DNA of 5,369 bases, from the NCBI GenBank assembly GCA_016783285.1, contig JADHWW010000215.1, forward strand, positions 1 through 5,369, read 5' to 3'. This document shows, piece after piece, positions 1-5,315 of the stretch; position 1 is the stretch's first letter, and every line of letters starts with the position of its first letter. The notes beneath the pieces were generated by a model. That model was not told the DNA's origin, searched no databases, and saw nothing but the letters and a program-made list of their open reading frames with translations. The DNA is from Anaerolineae bacterium (lineage in GTDB: Bacteria > Chloroflexota > Anaerolineae > B4-G1). Both the position numbers and the translations under genes were made by a program.

Positions 1-84
1 CAGCCCCCGTCCCCGGGGGCGTCCCACTTCCGCTCCCAGCCCCCGCCCTTCTGCTCCCAGCCCCCGTCCCCGGGGGCGTCCCAC
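1..84. repeat. Nested GC-rich repeat inside the rlmD reading frame
   Basis: A 27-bp sequence (1-27) recurs exactly at 58-84, an offset of 57 bp (19 codons). Between them a 19-bp subunit at 27-45 recurs at 48-66 with one mismatch, an offset of 21 bp (7 codons). Both offsets are multiples of three, so on the minus strand they encode a repeated Gly/Arg-rich peptide (VGRPRGRGLGAE, GRGLGAE) without stops. Each 27-bp copy contains an inverted repeat (GCCCCC, then GGGGGC after a 6-nt loop, 3-20 and 60-77). The array continues to the window edge, so its full length is unknown. It looks like a mobile or expanding intragenic repeat rather than a gene-specific domain. Confidence 0.85.
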
Positions 85-516
85 CGAGACTCCCTGGAAC
101 CCGAGGCCCCCGCCCGGCGCGGGGTGGAACTGGGCATGGTTGCGGTAGGCCCAGCCGGAGCCATCAGGGAGAGTGGGGTGGACAGGGGGATCGGCGATGG
201 AACCGATGCGCATGAGTTGGTCGGCCACGATCTCGGCCTTGAACCGCAGTTGGGCTTCATAGGCCACGTGTTGCCACTGGCAGCCACCGCAGCCGGTGAG
301 GCTGAAGTAGGGGCAGGGAGGAGCAACGCGGTCGAGGGAGGGTTCGAGCACATCAACGAGCCGGGCGAAGGCGTAGCGGCCCTTATCCTCTGTGATCTCG
401 ACGCGGACGGTCTCGCCGGGCAGCGCGTAGGGAACGAAGATGACACGCCCCTCGTGCCGGCCCAGCGCCGCGCCGCCGTGGGCGATGGTGGTCAGTTGGA
501 GAGCAAATATTCCCAT
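1..516 (-). CDS. rlmD: 23S rRNA (uracil-5-)-methyltransferase, RlmD/RumA type, N-terminal part (3' end outside window)
   Basis: This is the N-terminal 172 codons of a TrmA/RumA-family class I SAM-dependent RNA methyltransferase, a family that makes 5-methyluridine in 23S rRNA (RlmD: U1939). Residues 1-60 form a TRAM RNA-binding domain (TIAHGGAALGR, VIFVPYALPGE). Next is the family's iron-sulphur cysteine signature CPYFSLTGCGGCQWQH with C68, C76 and C79; the fourth Cys would lie beyond the window. WAYRNHAQFH (122-131) is the conserved stretch that follows. The SAM-binding domain and catalytic Cys are not visible. The ATG at 516 is the only good start, because an in-frame TAA lies 15 nt upstream (529-531), inside the adjoining insertion sequence. 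No Shine-Dalgarno sequence is seen. From about residue 145 the frame runs through GC-rich repeats reading GRPRGRGLGAE-GRGLGAE, which are not part of the family. The subfamily (RlmD versus RlmC or TrmA-like) is inferred from this fragment alone. Confidence 0.88.
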   Translation of the reverse strand, partial: MGIFALQLTTIAHGGAALGRHEGRVIFVPYALPGETVRVEITEDKGRYAFARLVDVLEPSLDRVAPPCPYFSLTGCGGCQWQHVAYEAQLRFKAEIVADQLMRIGSIADPPVHPTLPDGSGWAYRNHAQFHPAPGGGLGFQGVSVGRPRGRGLGAEGRGLGAEVGRPRGRGL

Positions 517-520
517 ATCC
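515..520. repeat. Target site duplication of the 2.3-kb insertion sequence, left copy
   Basis: ATATCC directly abuts the left terminal inverted repeat and is repeated exactly at 2812-2817, next to the right one. Read on the minus strand it is GGATAT, and its last two bases are the A and T of the methyltransferase start codon. A neighbouring C in both places makes 7 bp a possible alternative length. Confidence 0.85.
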
Positions 521-540
521 GGGGTAGTTTAAGATCTCAC
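521..540 (+). repeat. Left terminal inverted repeat of the 2.3-kb insertion sequence
   Basis: GGGGTAGTTTAAGATCTCAC. Its counterpart at 2792-2811 differs at positions 7 and 15 only. It lies at the 3' end of the transposase transcript and supplies the TAA and the sequence immediately upstream of the rlmD start. Confidence 0.92.
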
Positions 541-796
541 AGCGCGAACCACACTGCCGCGTGGTTCCAGCTTCGTGGCGGTTAGATATGCAGCGAATCG
601 ATGTCGCTACACCTGCGCCGAGGGCTCGGTGAGCCATCGGCGGGCACCTTTACATCATACCGGTCTAATCTCCTCGGTCAGCGGTGGACGACATCGTTGG
701 TCGATGAGCTCTCCAGGCGTGGGTGATGAACCGTCACCTGCACCGACGGTCGAGGAGTGGCATGCGATGCGAGTCGAGAAAGCGCCGGCATCACAT
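541..796. other. Non-coding left tail of the 2.3-kb insertion sequence
   Basis: These 256 bases lie between the left terminal repeat and the transposase stop. I see no convincing protein in any frame. Structure is present: a 7-bp hairpin at 546-567 (GAACCAC / GTGGTTC, 8-nt loop) and a shorter one near 618-629 (CCGA / TCGG). None is followed by a T tract in either direction, so they are not clear terminators. A roughly 250-bp untranslated 3' tail is long for an insertion sequence. Confidence 0.6.
546..567. repeat. Subterminal hairpin in the left end of the insertion sequence
   Basis: GAACCAC (546-552) and GTGGTTC (561-567) form a perfect 7-bp stem around an 8-nt loop, 6 bases inside the left terminal repeat. 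It sits about 30-50 nt upstream of the rlmD start on the minus strand. It could be a transposase-binding or mRNA structure; no T run follows, so intrinsic termination is not supported. Confidence 0.5.
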
Positions 797-2692
797 TCAG
801 GTCTCGTCGTAGAGCAGCCGTATCAACCAGCGTTTCAGCCGTCGCTGCCGGTGAGTCTGGGGTGTCGGTTCGACCAGCCGTTCTCGTCCGGCGGGGATAC
901 GGTGCAACAGATCGGTCATATCCAGGATGAAGTCCACCACCTTGCGGAGCAACAGGCCCACGAGGCTAAGGTGGGCTCGGGCGAAGAAGGCACTGTCGCC
1001 CCGCACGCGAGGTGCTTTCAGTCCAGTGCAATGCTGGGCGTAGCTGTTGATACTCTCCGACGGGCTGCGCAGCCCCTCTACCTTTTTCCGCTCTGGCGTG
1101 CCCCGGACGATCTCTGCCACCAGGCGAGGATGGTCGGCGATGCTCATACGTTTCACCTGGCCCAGCACATTGGTCAGATGGGGACAGGGAGGGCGGTTCC
1201 CATCAGCTCCATCCTGCAAGCACTGGCGATGGCAAGCGTGCACGGCTTCGCCCTCCTGGGCCATCGGCTCTAGCGGGGGCATGAGGCGTCCGCAGCCAGC
1301 GTAGGGCCAGCCCTGCTCGTCGTAGCCGCGTGTCTGTAGAGCTTTGGGGCTGAGGTCTTCCCGCCGAGGGTTGTAGTCGATGATCGGCGAGCAGTCCTTG
1401 GCTCGCAGATGGGCGCAGTTTGGCTCGTTGTCGTAAGCCCCATCCAGCACGTGTACCCGCTCAGAGAGGGCATGCTGCTCGACCTGCTCGTCGTGCTCGA
1501 CGAAAACCGTTCCCTCGTTGGTGTTCGCCGGGTAGAGAGAGAGACCGACTGGCAAGGTCAAACCGCCCAGCCGCACTTCGACGTTGGAGGTGGTCACCAC
1601 ATCGCGGCCAAAGACGTACTCCTTCTCACCGGTGCGAGGGCTCAGGTGAACCCCCAGCCGGGCCTCGGTGTCGGTCGGCACGCGGGGGCAGGAGATGTGC
1701 AGTTCATCGCCTTGACGCACTACGTGGCAGCGGACCACCTCCAGGAAGATGTTCTCTGCCAACTCCACCTGCAAGCCCAGGCCACGGAGCACTTCTCGGC
1801 CATCGGGAGCATCAGGTCGTGGCAGCCCCCGTAGGGGATAGTGCAACCGTAGGTGAAAGAGCAGTACCGCCTTGGGTTTCTTCTCCCGCAAGTAAGGGTG
1901 GGCGGCGACCAACTCCTGCCAACGGGGACACTCGATTTGGACGTAGCCCCCCTGCACTGGGTTCTGGGCCGAGAGGTTGGCTGCCAGTTCATCTACGCGC
2001 GCCTGCACCAGGGAGGCCAAGTTCTCCGGCACGGCCAACACGGGGCAGATAGCGGTGTCGAAGTAGTTGCAGCCCCGATAGCGGCTCCAGGTGGGCACCA
2101 GCATACCATCGGTGGTCAGAGCACGCCCGCTGATAAAGCCAGCCTGCCGCACGATCTCAACCACGGTGTGGAAGATGAGGTCAAAGAGAGGGCCGCAGTG
2201 TCGGATGAAGTTGGTGAAATCGGCCTCTTTGGGAATGCACTCATCACTGATGCCGGCCAAGACGCGGTACTGGTGGCCTCGGTAGCGGTCGTGCAGGTCG
2301 GCAACGAAGGTGGAGAGATACTCGTAGCCGTCGACGAAGGCGAAGACCAGCAGAACGAAGAGGGAAGCCGGGTCATAGCAATGCCCCCCTTGAGCAGAGT
2401 AGACTGAGGCAAAGATGCTGCGCACGAAGGTGAAGTCGAAGAGGATGGCCACCAGGCGCACTGCCCCCCCACGCAGGCGCACTGCCCCCCCACGCAGCCG
2501 CCCCCGCCGGTCCCGCGACAGAGAGCGTGGGCGGTATTCGTAGAAGGACTTCATGCGTGAGCGGTCTTTCGGGAAAGGTGTGGTGTGCTGACTGGCAATC
2601 CGGAGTTGGATGGGCGGCATCTTGCGCCGGATGACGTCCTGCGTGTACTGCTTGACGACTGAGACCGGTAGTGATAACCTATGGCGGGTCAT
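797..2692 (-). CDS. DDE transposase of the 2.3-kb insertion sequence (631 aa)
   Basis: Probable cut-and-paste transposase acting on the element's own terminal repeats. Residues ~102-195 (GGHCYDPASLFVLLVFAF to ALTTDG) resemble the DUF772 N-terminal region of IS1182/IS5 transposases. The likely triad is D195 (TTDGM), D417 (LDGAYDNEPN) and E546 (SPSESINSY), with the usual block FGRDVV...GLTLPVGLSLYPAN before the second Asp. D195 and D417 are 222 residues apart. The intervening stretch holds several Cys (C208, C216, C255, C322, C335). A second Cys set (C467, C487, C491, C503) lies between D417 and E546 and could bind zinc. The ATG at 2692 is chosen because a strong AGGAGG lies 8 nt upstream; a GTG 14 codons earlier (2734) has none. 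Residues 65-80 carry a tandem RLRGGAV duplication. The exact family and the E assignment are inference. Confidence 0.88.
   Translation of the reverse strand: MTRHRLSLPVSVVKQYTQDVIRRKMPPIQLRIASQHTTPFPKDRSRMKSFYEYRPRSLSRDRRGRLRGGAVRLRGGAVRLVAILFDFTFVRSIFASVYSAQGGHCYDPASLFVLLVFAFVDGYEYLSTFVADLHDRYRGHQYRVLAGISDECIPKEADFTNFIRHCGPLFDLIFHTVVEIVRQAGFISGRALTTDGMLVPTWSRYRGCNYFDTAICPVLAVPENLASLVQARVDELAANLSAQNPVQGGYVQIECPRWQELVAAHPYLREKKPKAVLLFHLRLHYPLRGLPRPDAPDGREVLRGLGLQVELAENIFLEVVRCHVVRQGDELHISCPRVPTDTEARLGVHLSPRTGEKEYVFGRDVVTTSNVEVRLGGLTLPVGLSLYPANTNEGTVFVEHDEQVEQHALSERVHVLDGAYDNEPNCAHLRAKDCSPIIDYNPRREDLSPKALQTRGYDEQGWPYAGCGRLMPPLEPMAQEGEAVHACHRQCLQDGADGNRPPCPHLTNVLGQVKRMSIADHPRLVAEIVRGTPERKKVEGLRSPSESINSYAQHCTGLKAPRVRGDSAFFARAHLSLVGLLLRKVVDFILDMTDLLHRIPAGRERLVEPTPQTHRQRRLKRWLIRLLYDET
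2454..2497. repeat. 21-bp tandem duplication within the transposase gene
   Basis: Two exact, adjacent 21-bp copies (2454-2474 and 2475-2495) plus two further matching bases. Each contains a run of seven C (seven G in the mRNA sense). The duplication is in frame and gives RLRGGAV twice near residues 66-79 of the transposase, before its conserved region. Replication slippage is the simplest origin. Confidence 0.9.
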
Positions 2693-2700
2693 AGTCGGCA

Positions 2701-2706
2701 CCTCCT
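2701..2706 (-). promoter_or_regulatory. Ribosome binding site of the 2.3-kb element's transposase
   Basis: AGGAGG on the minus strand, 8 nt before the ATG at 2692. It decides the start in favour of that ATG rather than the GTG at 2734. Confidence 0.85.
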
Positions 2707-2736
2707 GCTTGCGATATGATGTCTGTGTGGACACCC

Positions 2737-2745
2737 ATTATCGCA
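2737..2745 (-). promoter_or_regulatory. Candidate extended -10 promoter for the large transposase
   Basis: The minus strand reads TGC-GATAAT, a good extended -10 (TGn plus a 5/6 match), 44 bases upstream of the ATG. The -35 is weak: TTGGGT at 19 bp spacing is the best I see. A perfect TTGACA at 2771-2776 is too far away (28 bp) to pair with it. Confidence 0.45.
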
Positions 2746-2791
2746 CAAGAGGCCCGATGTGACCCAACTTTGTCAAGGTTCAGATGGTACA

Positions 2792-2811
2792 GTGAGTTCT
2801 TAAATTACCCC
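2792..2811 (-). repeat. Right terminal inverted repeat of the 2.3-kb insertion sequence
   Basis: Read inward on the minus strand it is GGGGTAATTTAAGAACTCAC, 18/20 identical to the left end. It is upstream of the transposase promoter region and is followed directly by the right target duplication at 2812-2817. Confidence 0.92.
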
Positions 2812-2817
2812 ATATCC
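2812..2817. repeat. Target site duplication of the 2.3-kb insertion sequence, right copy
   Basis: ATATCC, an exact copy of 515-520. It lies in the short stretch after the vapC stop, 12 nt beyond the TAA, so the target was the vapC-rlmD intergenic gap together with the first two bases of the rlmD start codon. Confidence 0.85.
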
Positions 2818-2829
2818 GTGAGCCGGTTG

Positions 2830-3228
2830 TTATGGCAGCAAATCCAGCGGATAAAGTTGCAGGCCGGGCAGACCGAAGTCCTTGGGGTTGAAGGTGACCA
2901 GCGTCAGACCGTGCTGGAGAGCGGTGGCGGCGATGATGGCATCGGGGATGCCAAGCGCGCGCCCTTTGGCCCGTTGCTGCCGGATGAGTTGTCCGGCCCG
3001 CTGGCCGATGTCTGCATCCACCGGGATGGTCCGGAAGCGTGAGAGGAATTTGCGGGTGTCGTATTCTTCTTCCTGGTGTGCACCGACGAGGAGTTCCAAG
3101 TGCGTAATTGCAGAAACGGCCACGTGCTTCTTGCGCCCAAGCCCGCGTGTAAAACGTACTACATCTCGCCGGCCGCGCAGGTGCCGCATCAATACGCCAG
3201 TGTCCAGCAGGTATCTGAGAGCGGCCAT
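2830..3228 (-). CDS. vapC: VapC-type PIN-domain toxin (132 aa)
   Basis: PIN-domain ribonuclease and toxin of a type II toxin-antitoxin pair; characterised VapC proteins cleave tRNA or rRNA using Mg2+ or Mn2+ held by acidic residues. Those residues are visible: D9 (LLDTGVL), E45 (ITHLELLVGA), D96 (GIPDAIIAATAL), and the C-terminal N114/D117 (VTFNPKDF). The length of 132 aa is normal, and nothing is truncated or mutated at the active site. The ATG at 3228 follows the antitoxin stop by a single base (TAAAATG), so translation is probably coupled; a weak GAAG lies 6 nt upstream within the antitoxin gene. The stop lies 18 bases from the edge of the 2.3-kb insertion sequence. The actual RNA target cannot be told from sequence. 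Confidence 0.93.
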   Translation of the reverse strand: MAALRYLLDTGVLMRHLRGRRDVVRFTRGLGRKKHVAVSAITHLELLVGAHQEEEYDTRKFLSRFRTIPVDADIGQRAGQLIRQQRAKGRALGIPDAIIAATALQHGLTLVTFNPKDFGLPGLQLYPLDLLP

Positions 3229-3229
3229 T

Positions 3230-3496
3230 TTACACTTCAGAGAAGTCCGGGACAGTCCAACTGGCGCGGAATTCCCGCAGCCAACGATCTATGTCCTCAT
3301 CCGTGGCGAACTCCGGATAGTCTTCATCTGACCAGATGCCGGCCGTTTCCTCCAGCACCGCCAGTGTTTCCTCTTCCTCCAGTCGCTCCCGGAGCGTCTC
3401 GGCGACAAAGGCGCTGCGCTGGCGCGGGGGCACCAAGGCCTTCAATTGCTCCACCAGGGTTGTGGGAAGCGAGAGGGTGATTTTCTCGGTCGTCAT
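3230..3496 (-). CDS. vapB: VapB-type antitoxin with ribbon-helix-helix N-terminus (88 aa)
   Basis: Antitoxin expected to bind and inhibit the PIN toxin and to repress the shared promoter. Residues 5-40 look like a ribbon-helix-helix (CopG/MetJ-like) DNA-binding domain: the strand ITLSLP, then helices in TLVEQLKALV and SAFVAETLRERLEEEE. The acidic C-terminus (IWSDEDYPEFATDEDIDRWLREF) is the usual toxin-wrapping tail. The ATG at 3496 is preferred because GAGGTG lies 5 nt upstream; a TTG eight codons earlier (3520) falls almost at the predicted transcription start and has no ribosome binding site. It is the first gene of the operon and ends one base before vapC. Assignment to VapB rather than another RHH antitoxin family rests mainly on its partner. 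Confidence 0.88.
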   Translation of the reverse strand: MTTEKITLSLPTTLVEQLKALVPPRQRSAFVAETLRERLEEEETLAVLEETAGIWSDEDYPEFATDEDIDRWLREFRASWTVPDFSEV

Positions 3497-3501
3497 AAAC
3501 C

Positions 3502-3508
3502 CACCTCT
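3502..3508 (-). promoter_or_regulatory. Ribosome binding site of vapB
   Basis: AGAGGTG on the minus strand, with 5 nt between it and the ATG at 3496. It fixes the antitoxin start. Confidence 0.75.
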
Positions 3509-3529
3509 ATGTACTACCAATCTGTCTTG

Positions 3530-3558
3530 ATTATACCACCACCCGTTGCGCAGGACAA
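3530..3558 (-). promoter_or_regulatory. vapBC promoter, sigma-70 type
   Basis: On the minus strand, TTGTCC (3553-3558, 4/6 to consensus), 17 bp, then a perfect TATAAT (3530-3535) preceded by TG-G, an extended -10. The expected transcript start near 3522-3523 gives a leader of about 26 nt carrying the vapB ribosome binding site. Autoregulation by VapBC is usual for the family; I see no clear palindromic operator at the -10. Confidence 0.8.
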
Positions 3559-3654
3559 TCGAAGAGGGCGAGGGAACTCCTCTTTGCTAGCCCCGCCTTC
3601 AGCGGACAATTCAAACCCTGGGGGCCCTTCCTCACCGACCAAGATCGTTGCGTC

Positions 3655-3667
3655 ATCTCAGTGAGAT
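3655..3667. repeat. 13-bp palindrome ATCTCA-G-TGAGAT
   Basis: Perfect dyad with a single central G, about 97 bp upstream of the vapBC -35. Its size and symmetry would fit a dimeric regulator site. It overlaps the first bases of the left arm of the larger inverted repeat. Function unproven. Confidence 0.45.
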
Positions 3668-3768
3668 ACAGGTTGGCCGCGACTTGGATAGAGATGGCGG
3701 GTCGCTGGTGGGCCATGGCAAACATTGAGCCGTGTTGAGGAAAACGAGAGAGCGGCCTACCTGTATCT
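3664..3768. repeat. 105-bp element bounded by 17-bp inverted repeats
   Basis: The arm at 3664-3680 (AGATACAGGTTGGCCGC) and the reverse complement of 3752-3768 agree at 16 of 17 positions, with 71 bases between. The interior has no coding signal. It could be a MITE-like remnant, a long RNA stem-loop or a pair of protein sites. I see no exact target duplication at its edges, so a mobile origin is not established. Confidence 0.65.
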
Positions 3769-3793
3769 TATCAGACATCACGAAATCCGACAA
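3765..3793 (-). promoter_or_regulatory. Candidate second promoter pointing toward vapBC
   Basis: On the minus strand, TTGTCG (3788-3793), 17 bp, then TAAGAT (3765-3770, 4/6) with a TG-A extension just before it. The -10 overlaps the right arm of the 105-bp inverted repeat, so a transcript would start inside that arm. No gene with a ribosome binding site follows before vapB. It may be fortuitous. Confidence 0.3.
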
Positions 3794-3864
3794 GGCCAAC
3801 GCTCTATCAGGGCCACGGCAGGCATGCGCCCGACAGGTCCTCCACTATCGGGGTGACAGTGTGC

Positions 3865-3882
3865 GACGATTGATCATCGGAA
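3865..3882 (+). repeat. Left terminal inverted repeat of the ISKra4-type element
   Basis: GACGATTGATCATCGGAA. The right end read inward is GACGACTGATCGTCGGAA, differing at two positions. It lies directly beyond the 3' end of the transposase gene. Confidence 0.8.
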
Positions 3883-3883
3883 T

Positions 3884-5281
3884 CTAGGCCGCCAGCGGCA
3901 TCTGCTTGCGTCGATACTGCCTGGGTGGTGGGTGAAAGTCGGACCAGAAGTCATCCCAGCGGCCGCTCAAGATGGCAGCCCTGACGTGGGCAACAGCCTC
4001 AGCACGTCGAGGGTTCCAACGCATGCCCGCCTGATTGATGCGACAGCCCACGACTTGTTTGACACCGCTTTCAGCAGAGCCGCTACCGATTTGAAGCCCT
4101 TGCTCGACATACAGGGGATAGTTCATACGCAGGCTTTGGTTCTCGAAGTAGGTGATCGCCTTTGCCACAGGTTCGGGTGTAGTACTGCATGCCAGGGAGA
4201 GCGCACGTAGTTCCCGTAACACCGGGGCCGGGCCATCATGTTTGAGGCGGTGGCAGTACTTCTCACCCCAATCTTTGGTTTCGTCCGTTCCTTCATCCAA
4301 TACGGCCTTCCCCGCATCCCAGATGTACTCACTGGCGTGATAGAAGTCCAGGATTTCGGTGGTTTTGTGCCCGGGGAACATAGCCGCAATGCGGTTCCAG
4401 ATCCAACTGGCGCCATCCCCCAAGACGATGATTTGTTCTGCCGACTCGACACCGCGTTTCACAGCGATCAGATAGGCCGCACGAGCTAGGTCTTCGGGGT
4501 CGGTGGCGACTACATATTCGATATCCACGGCATGAATCTCGATTTCACCTTTCCTATTACGCCGCTCCTCGGTTTCATACACAGCGGCGAGCTTGATTTC
4601 TTTGCCTTCACCGTTCGGCAGCAGATAATTGATCCCATCAGCACTCACATACAGATGCTTGGGGGATGTGGCGACCTCGCAGGTGGGCAAGCGGTACTCT
4701 TCCCAGGCCTGCCGGACAGCTGCTTCTTGCTGCTCGCGCAGGGCTTGTCCAATCGCTACGGTGGTACTGTTCACTGTGTCGTGACTGACGTGAATGTAGT
4801 GGTACTTGGCCAGAAAGGTTTGGGCTCGTTCGAAGGGCATAAATCCCCCCAGATAGCTGAGCATCTCCTGCACCCGTGGACTGAGTTCACTTGCCCCAAT
4901 CCCCAATCGTTCATCCATAGGCACCCACCCACGATGACACGCGGAATGATGATAGTATGCTCGCTCCAACTGCATCTCCCCCAACGTTGTAATGTAGTTC
5001 CGAGGCTCGTATCTCTCCCAATACACCGCCTCCCCGCATTGAGGACAGCACTGTTTGCCCTTGTGACGATAGCGATCCATGCCCCCCAACACCAACGCCT
5101 GCGTGTCTTCTCCTATCTGCCGAATCCACTCGCGAATCTTGTCCTCTATCTCCACCGCCGTAGGCGGGTGATCTGTCTCCTCGTCATTGCTCCATTGGAA
5201 CAACCCGGTCAGCCTCTGCCGAAACGCTTCGGTCATCTGATCGATCTGTTTCCGCACCTCATCTGGCAGTTTCTTGGCCAT
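3884..5281 (-). CDS. ISKra4-family DDE transposase (465 aa)
   Basis: Transposase expected to bind the ends of its own element and catalyse DNA strand transfer. A CCPQCG knuckle (C78, C79, C82) followed by YHHSACHRGW (C115) resembles the zinc-binding N-terminal region common in this family. The likely catalytic triad is D215 (YVSADGINY), D289 (VLGDGASWIWN) and E404 (GSGSAESG), with the family signatures ILDFYHASEYIWD (310-322) and NQAGMRWNPRRAEAVAHVRA (416-435). The length and C-terminus look complete and I see no frameshift. The ATG at 5281 is preceded by a purine-rich AAGGGGGGAG that can serve as ribosome binding site. It is the only gene of its element and is transcribed toward vapBC, ending 326 bases before the vapBC -35 hexamer. 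Confidence 0.93.
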   Translation of the reverse strand: MAKKLPDEVRKQIDQMTEAFRQRLTGLFQWSNDEETDHPPTAVEIEDKIREWIRQIGEDTQALVLGGMDRYRHKGKQCCPQCGEAVYWERYEPRNYITTLGEMQLERAYYHHSACHRGWVPMDERLGIGASELSPRVQEMLSYLGGFMPFERAQTFLAKYHYIHVSHDTVNSTTVAIGQALREQQEAAVRQAWEEYRLPTCEVATSPKHLYVSADGINYLLPNGEGKEIKLAAVYETEERRNRKGEIEIHAVDIEYVVATDPEDLARAAYLIAVKRGVESAEQIIVLGDGASWIWNRIAAMFPGHKTTEILDFYHASEYIWDAGKAVLDEGTDETKDWGEKYCHRLKHDGPAPVLRELRALSLACSTTPEPVAKAITYFENQSLRMNYPLYVEQGLQIGSGSAESGVKQVVGCRINQAGMRWNPRRAEAVAHVRAAILSGRWDDFWSDFHPPPRQYRRKQMPLAA

Positions 5282-5315
5282 AGCTCCCCCCTTTTGTGCT
5301 TGTTAGTCGGGGAGC

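Larger units (their letters stand above)
521..2811 (-). mobile_element. Complete insertion sequence, 2291 bp, IS4/IS5-superfamily DDE type (family not assigned)
   Basis: The element is bounded by 20-bp terminal inverted repeats matching at 18 of 20 positions (521-540 and 2792-2811, both starting GGGGTA at the outer end). Exact 6-bp direct repeats ATATCC flank it, so boundaries and insertion event are well supported. It carries one intact transposase gene that fills most of its length, a ~100-bp promoter/leader region on the right and a 256-bp non-coding tail on the left. Intact frame, ends and target duplication suggest a fairly recent insertion. The N-terminal region resembles the DUF772-like part of IS1182/IS5-type transposases. 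The 6-bp duplication is also within the range reported for IS1634, so I do not force a family name. Confidence 0.9.
3559..3864. other. Intergenic region between the vapBC promoter and the ISKra4-type element
   Basis: About 306 bases with no convincing gene. A 64-codon minus-strand frame (3531-3725) has no ribosome binding site and no recognisable motif, and it ends inside the vapBC -10. The region contains the 105-bp inverted-repeat structure, the 13-bp palindrome and the candidate promoter listed separately. The stretch 3794-3864 holds nothing I can name, apart from the possible outer end of the insertion sequence at 3849-3864. Confidence 0.6.

Noticed and set aside
1..84. Short regularly spaced repeats as a possible CRISPR array
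   Set aside because: The repeats are nested, in frame with a coding gene and share their 'spacers'; there are no unique spacers and no cas genes.
335..350. GGTTCGAGC as a possible tRNA T-loop
   Set aside because: No cloverleaf or acceptor stem can be built around it, and it lies inside the methyltransferase coding sequence.
546..567. Hairpin as an intrinsic terminator
   Set aside because: No T tract follows the stem on either strand.
124..585. Plus-strand 153-codon open frame
   Set aside because: It is antisense to the RlmD-type gene, whose TRAM domain and iron-sulphur motif are unmistakable on the minus strand. No recognisable motif or ribosome binding site.
383..637. Minus-strand 84-codon frame starting at 637
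   Set aside because: It crosses the insertion-sequence end and runs out of frame into the methyltransferase gene; no motif or ribosome binding site.
575..2407. Several long plus-strand open frames (575-1273, 1409-1834, 1420-2052, 1853-2407)
   Set aside because: All lie mostly or wholly over the intact minus-strand transposase and read as low-complexity mirror sequence typical of GC-rich shadow frames.
2771..2776. Perfect TTGACA as -35 for the large transposase
   Set aside because: It is 28 bp from the GATAAT box, and no acceptable -10 lies 16-18 bp downstream of it.
2716..3480. Plus-strand frames over vapBC
   Set aside because: Antisense to two well-supported genes with a promoter and ribosome binding site on the other strand.
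3531..3725. Minus-strand 64-codon frame between the ISKra4-type element and vapB
   Set aside because: No ribosome binding site or motif, its stop lies inside the vapBC -10 box, and the composition looks non-coding.
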